From the NCBI GenBank assembly GCA_910587625.1, contig CAJUMW010000001.1, forward strand, positions 1-16,575: 16,575 nucleotides of DNA. Reading direction: 5' to 3'. Each line of letters begins with the position of its first letter. The first letter of the stretch is position 1. The notes under the pieces were generated by a model. It saw only the letters and a list, made by a program, of their open reading frames with translations. It had not been told where the DNA came from and searched no databases. This DNA is from an uncultured Christensenellaceae bacterium. Its GTDB lineage: Bacteria; Bacillota; Clostridia; Christensenellales; Borkfalkiaceae. This document shows, piece after piece, positions 15,614 to 16,575 of the stretch. Position numbers and translations under genes: made by a program.

Positions 15614-15642
15614 TTGCAATTAAGCAAAAGCTATGATACAAT
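15614..15642 (+). promoter_or_regulatory. sigma-70-type promoter of the second kinase gene
   Basis: TTGCAA (15614-15619), a 17-bp spacer and TACAAT (15637-15642) with an extended TGA just before the -10. It is the best-formed promoter in the window, with a predicted start near 15649. Unlike the regulator and GH3 promoters it has no GTGnCG direct repeat upstream, so it is probably under different control. A short palindrome CGCAAATTGCG at 15580-15590 lies upstream. Confidence 0.75.
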
Positions 15643-15650
15643 AAAAAAAA

Positions 15651-15666
15651 TAAGGGCGCGCCCTTA
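15651..15666 (+). promoter_or_regulatory. perfect 16-bp palindrome at the predicted transcript start
   Basis: TAAGGGCGCGCCCTTA is its own reverse complement and begins 8 bp after the -10 box, in the usual position of a repressor operator. It shares its last three bases with the hairpin that follows, so in RNA the two structures could compete. Either a dimeric repressor site or a leader RNA structure is possible. Confidence 0.55.
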
Positions 15667-15690
15667 TGCGGTTGTACCACAACCGCATAA
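15664..15690 (+). repeat. 12-bp hairpin in the leader of the second kinase gene
   Basis: TTATGCGGTTGT (15664-15675) and ACAACCGCATAA (15679-15690) form a perfect stem around ACC. No T tract follows, so it is not a standard terminator. It lies about 40 nt before the GTG start codon and could affect mRNA stability or translation, or act as a protein-binding site. Confidence 0.65.
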
Positions 15691-15728
15691 TAAAGTTTAA
15701 TAGTTTTTGCGCGGCTGTTGGAGATAAG

Positions 15729-16575
15729 GTGTACGATTTCAGTTCGTTATTATTTTGGTATAAATTTATATTTTTGACTGAACTGTTATTCGGCTATATG
15801 ATTATAATTTTCCGCTTAAACCCCAAACGCAACGTCTGGTGGAGAATTTTGGTTTGCTTTATAGTTGCGTGTGGGTTGGCTTTTGCTATACCCGTAATAC
15901 ATGACAGCGCGCTATATCTTTCCTTTATGTCGATAGCGCTGTTTTCGATAACCGTCTTTATAGCAAAGTTCTGTATGGATGAATCGTGGAAAACAGTTAT
16001 TTTTGTGGGTATGTTTGCCTACACCGTGCAGCACATATCATATCAGTTATACACTCTTGTGTGCAATCTTCTCAACGTCGGCGGCAATATCTATACTTCA
16101 AGCGCGTCAACTTTTGCCGAGCCGCTGTCAATACTCATATTTTTCTCGTCGCACGTTTTGATATACGTCATTGCTTGGGCGGTGCTTTCCTACAAATTAA
16201 AGGACGTAGAAGATTTTATTATAAGCAGAAACAGCTTAATATTTTTGTCGATAATAATTTTACTTTCGGACGTGGTTATAAACGCCATCGTCGTTTACAA
16301 CGTAATAAGCACCTCGAAGATAATTTTAAATATTATAGCCGTCTATAACATTATGACTTGCGTTTTCGCGCTGTGCGTTCAGTTTTTAATGCTCAACTCC
16401 GAGCATTACGAGTCGGAGCTGAAAATAGTCGAAAGCTTGTGGCGCAGGGACAGGCAGACCTTTGAAATGACAAAGGAGAGCATAGAGCTTATAAACACCA
16501 AGTGCCACGATTTGCGGCACAGAATGAATATTGCGCGCAACAGACCGCAGATTGATGAAAACGAACTTGCCGAAA
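15729..16575 (+). CDS. AgrC/GHKL-type sensor histidine kinase, 3' end cut by window
   Basis: An open frame of 282 codons runs off the window with no stop. Start: GTG at 15729, because GGAG (15720-15723) lies 5 nt upstream and no in-frame ATG exists before it. Six or seven hydrophobic segments fill residues 10-222, followed by a helical linker and the phosphoacceptor H260 in NTKCHDLRHRMN. This is the same layout as the kinase at 1426-2673, whose H-box reads NTKYHDLKQL, so the two are relatives. The ATPase domain and any partner regulator lie beyond the edge. It has its own promoter and leader structures, so it heads a separate unit. Its signal is unknown. Confidence 0.9.
   Translation, partial: MYDFSSLLFWYKFIFLTELLFGYMIIIFRLNPKRNVWWRILVCFIVACGLAFAIPVIHDSALYLSFMSIALFSITVFIAKFCMDESWKTVIFVGMFAYTVQHISYQLYTLVCNLLNVGGNIYTSSASTFAEPLSILIFFSSHVLIYVIAWAVLSYKLKDVEDFIISRNSLIFLSIIILLSDVVINAIVVYNVISTSKIILNIIAVYNIMTCVFALCVQFLMLNSEHYESELKIVESLWRRDRQTFEMTKESIELINTKCHDLRHRMNIARNRPQIDENELAE

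Noticed and set aside
15986..16348. A 120-codon plus-strand frame near the right end
   Set aside because: It overlaps the kinase frame begun at 15729, which has a Shine-Dalgarno, membrane segments and an H-box. The 120-codon product is basic with no recognisable features.

Overview
The window looks like part of a chromosome from a Gram-positive-type Clostridia bacterium, possibly an uncultured gut anaerobe. The evidence is exported lipoproteins, BspA-type leucine-rich repeats, InlB-type repeats, GHKL/LytTR two-component genes, AGGAGG-type ribosome binding sites, and hairpin plus T-tract terminators. The exact taxon is an inference. Every gene I can support is on the + strand.

Region 1 (1-560) holds stable RNA: a tRNA-Asn(GTT) with encoded CCA, a 5S rRNA gene abutting it and a strong terminator. 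A decayed 5S-like remnant follows, with its own terminator.

Region 2 (585-6303) is a four-gene operon: a LytTR response regulator, an AgrC/GHKL-type sensor kinase, and two exported proteins. Both exported proteins combine an SGNH-hydrolase-like domain with BspA-type leucine-rich repeats, but in opposite order. A terminator closes the operon.

Region 3 (6310-15532) is a surface glycosidase operon. It encodes a 1241-residue circularly permuted GH3 enzyme with a coiled-coil stalk and C-terminal membrane anchor, then a lipoprotein of five Ig-like repeats plus a carbohydrate-binding-like domain broken by a -1 frameshift. A second permuted GH3 follows, with a membrane anchor at each end, and then a strong terminator.

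Region 4 (15614-16575) has a good sigma-70-type promoter, a palindrome and hairpin at the predicted transcript start, and the 5' part of a second AgrC/GHKL-type kinase cut by the window edge.

The main unexplained signal is a 38-nt block lying upstream of both the regulator gene (585-622) and the first GH3 gene (6310-6347), identical at 32 of 38 positions. It contains a direct repeat GTGnCG / GTGTCG with exactly 21 bp between starts, the two-helical-turn geometry used by LytTR regulators. The simplest model is that the kinase/regulator pair autoregulates and also switches on the neighbouring glycosidase operon. This would make 585-15532 one regulon for cell-surface glycan processing or adhesion. 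No peptide-pheromone precursor or processing gene is visible, so the kinase's signal is unknown.
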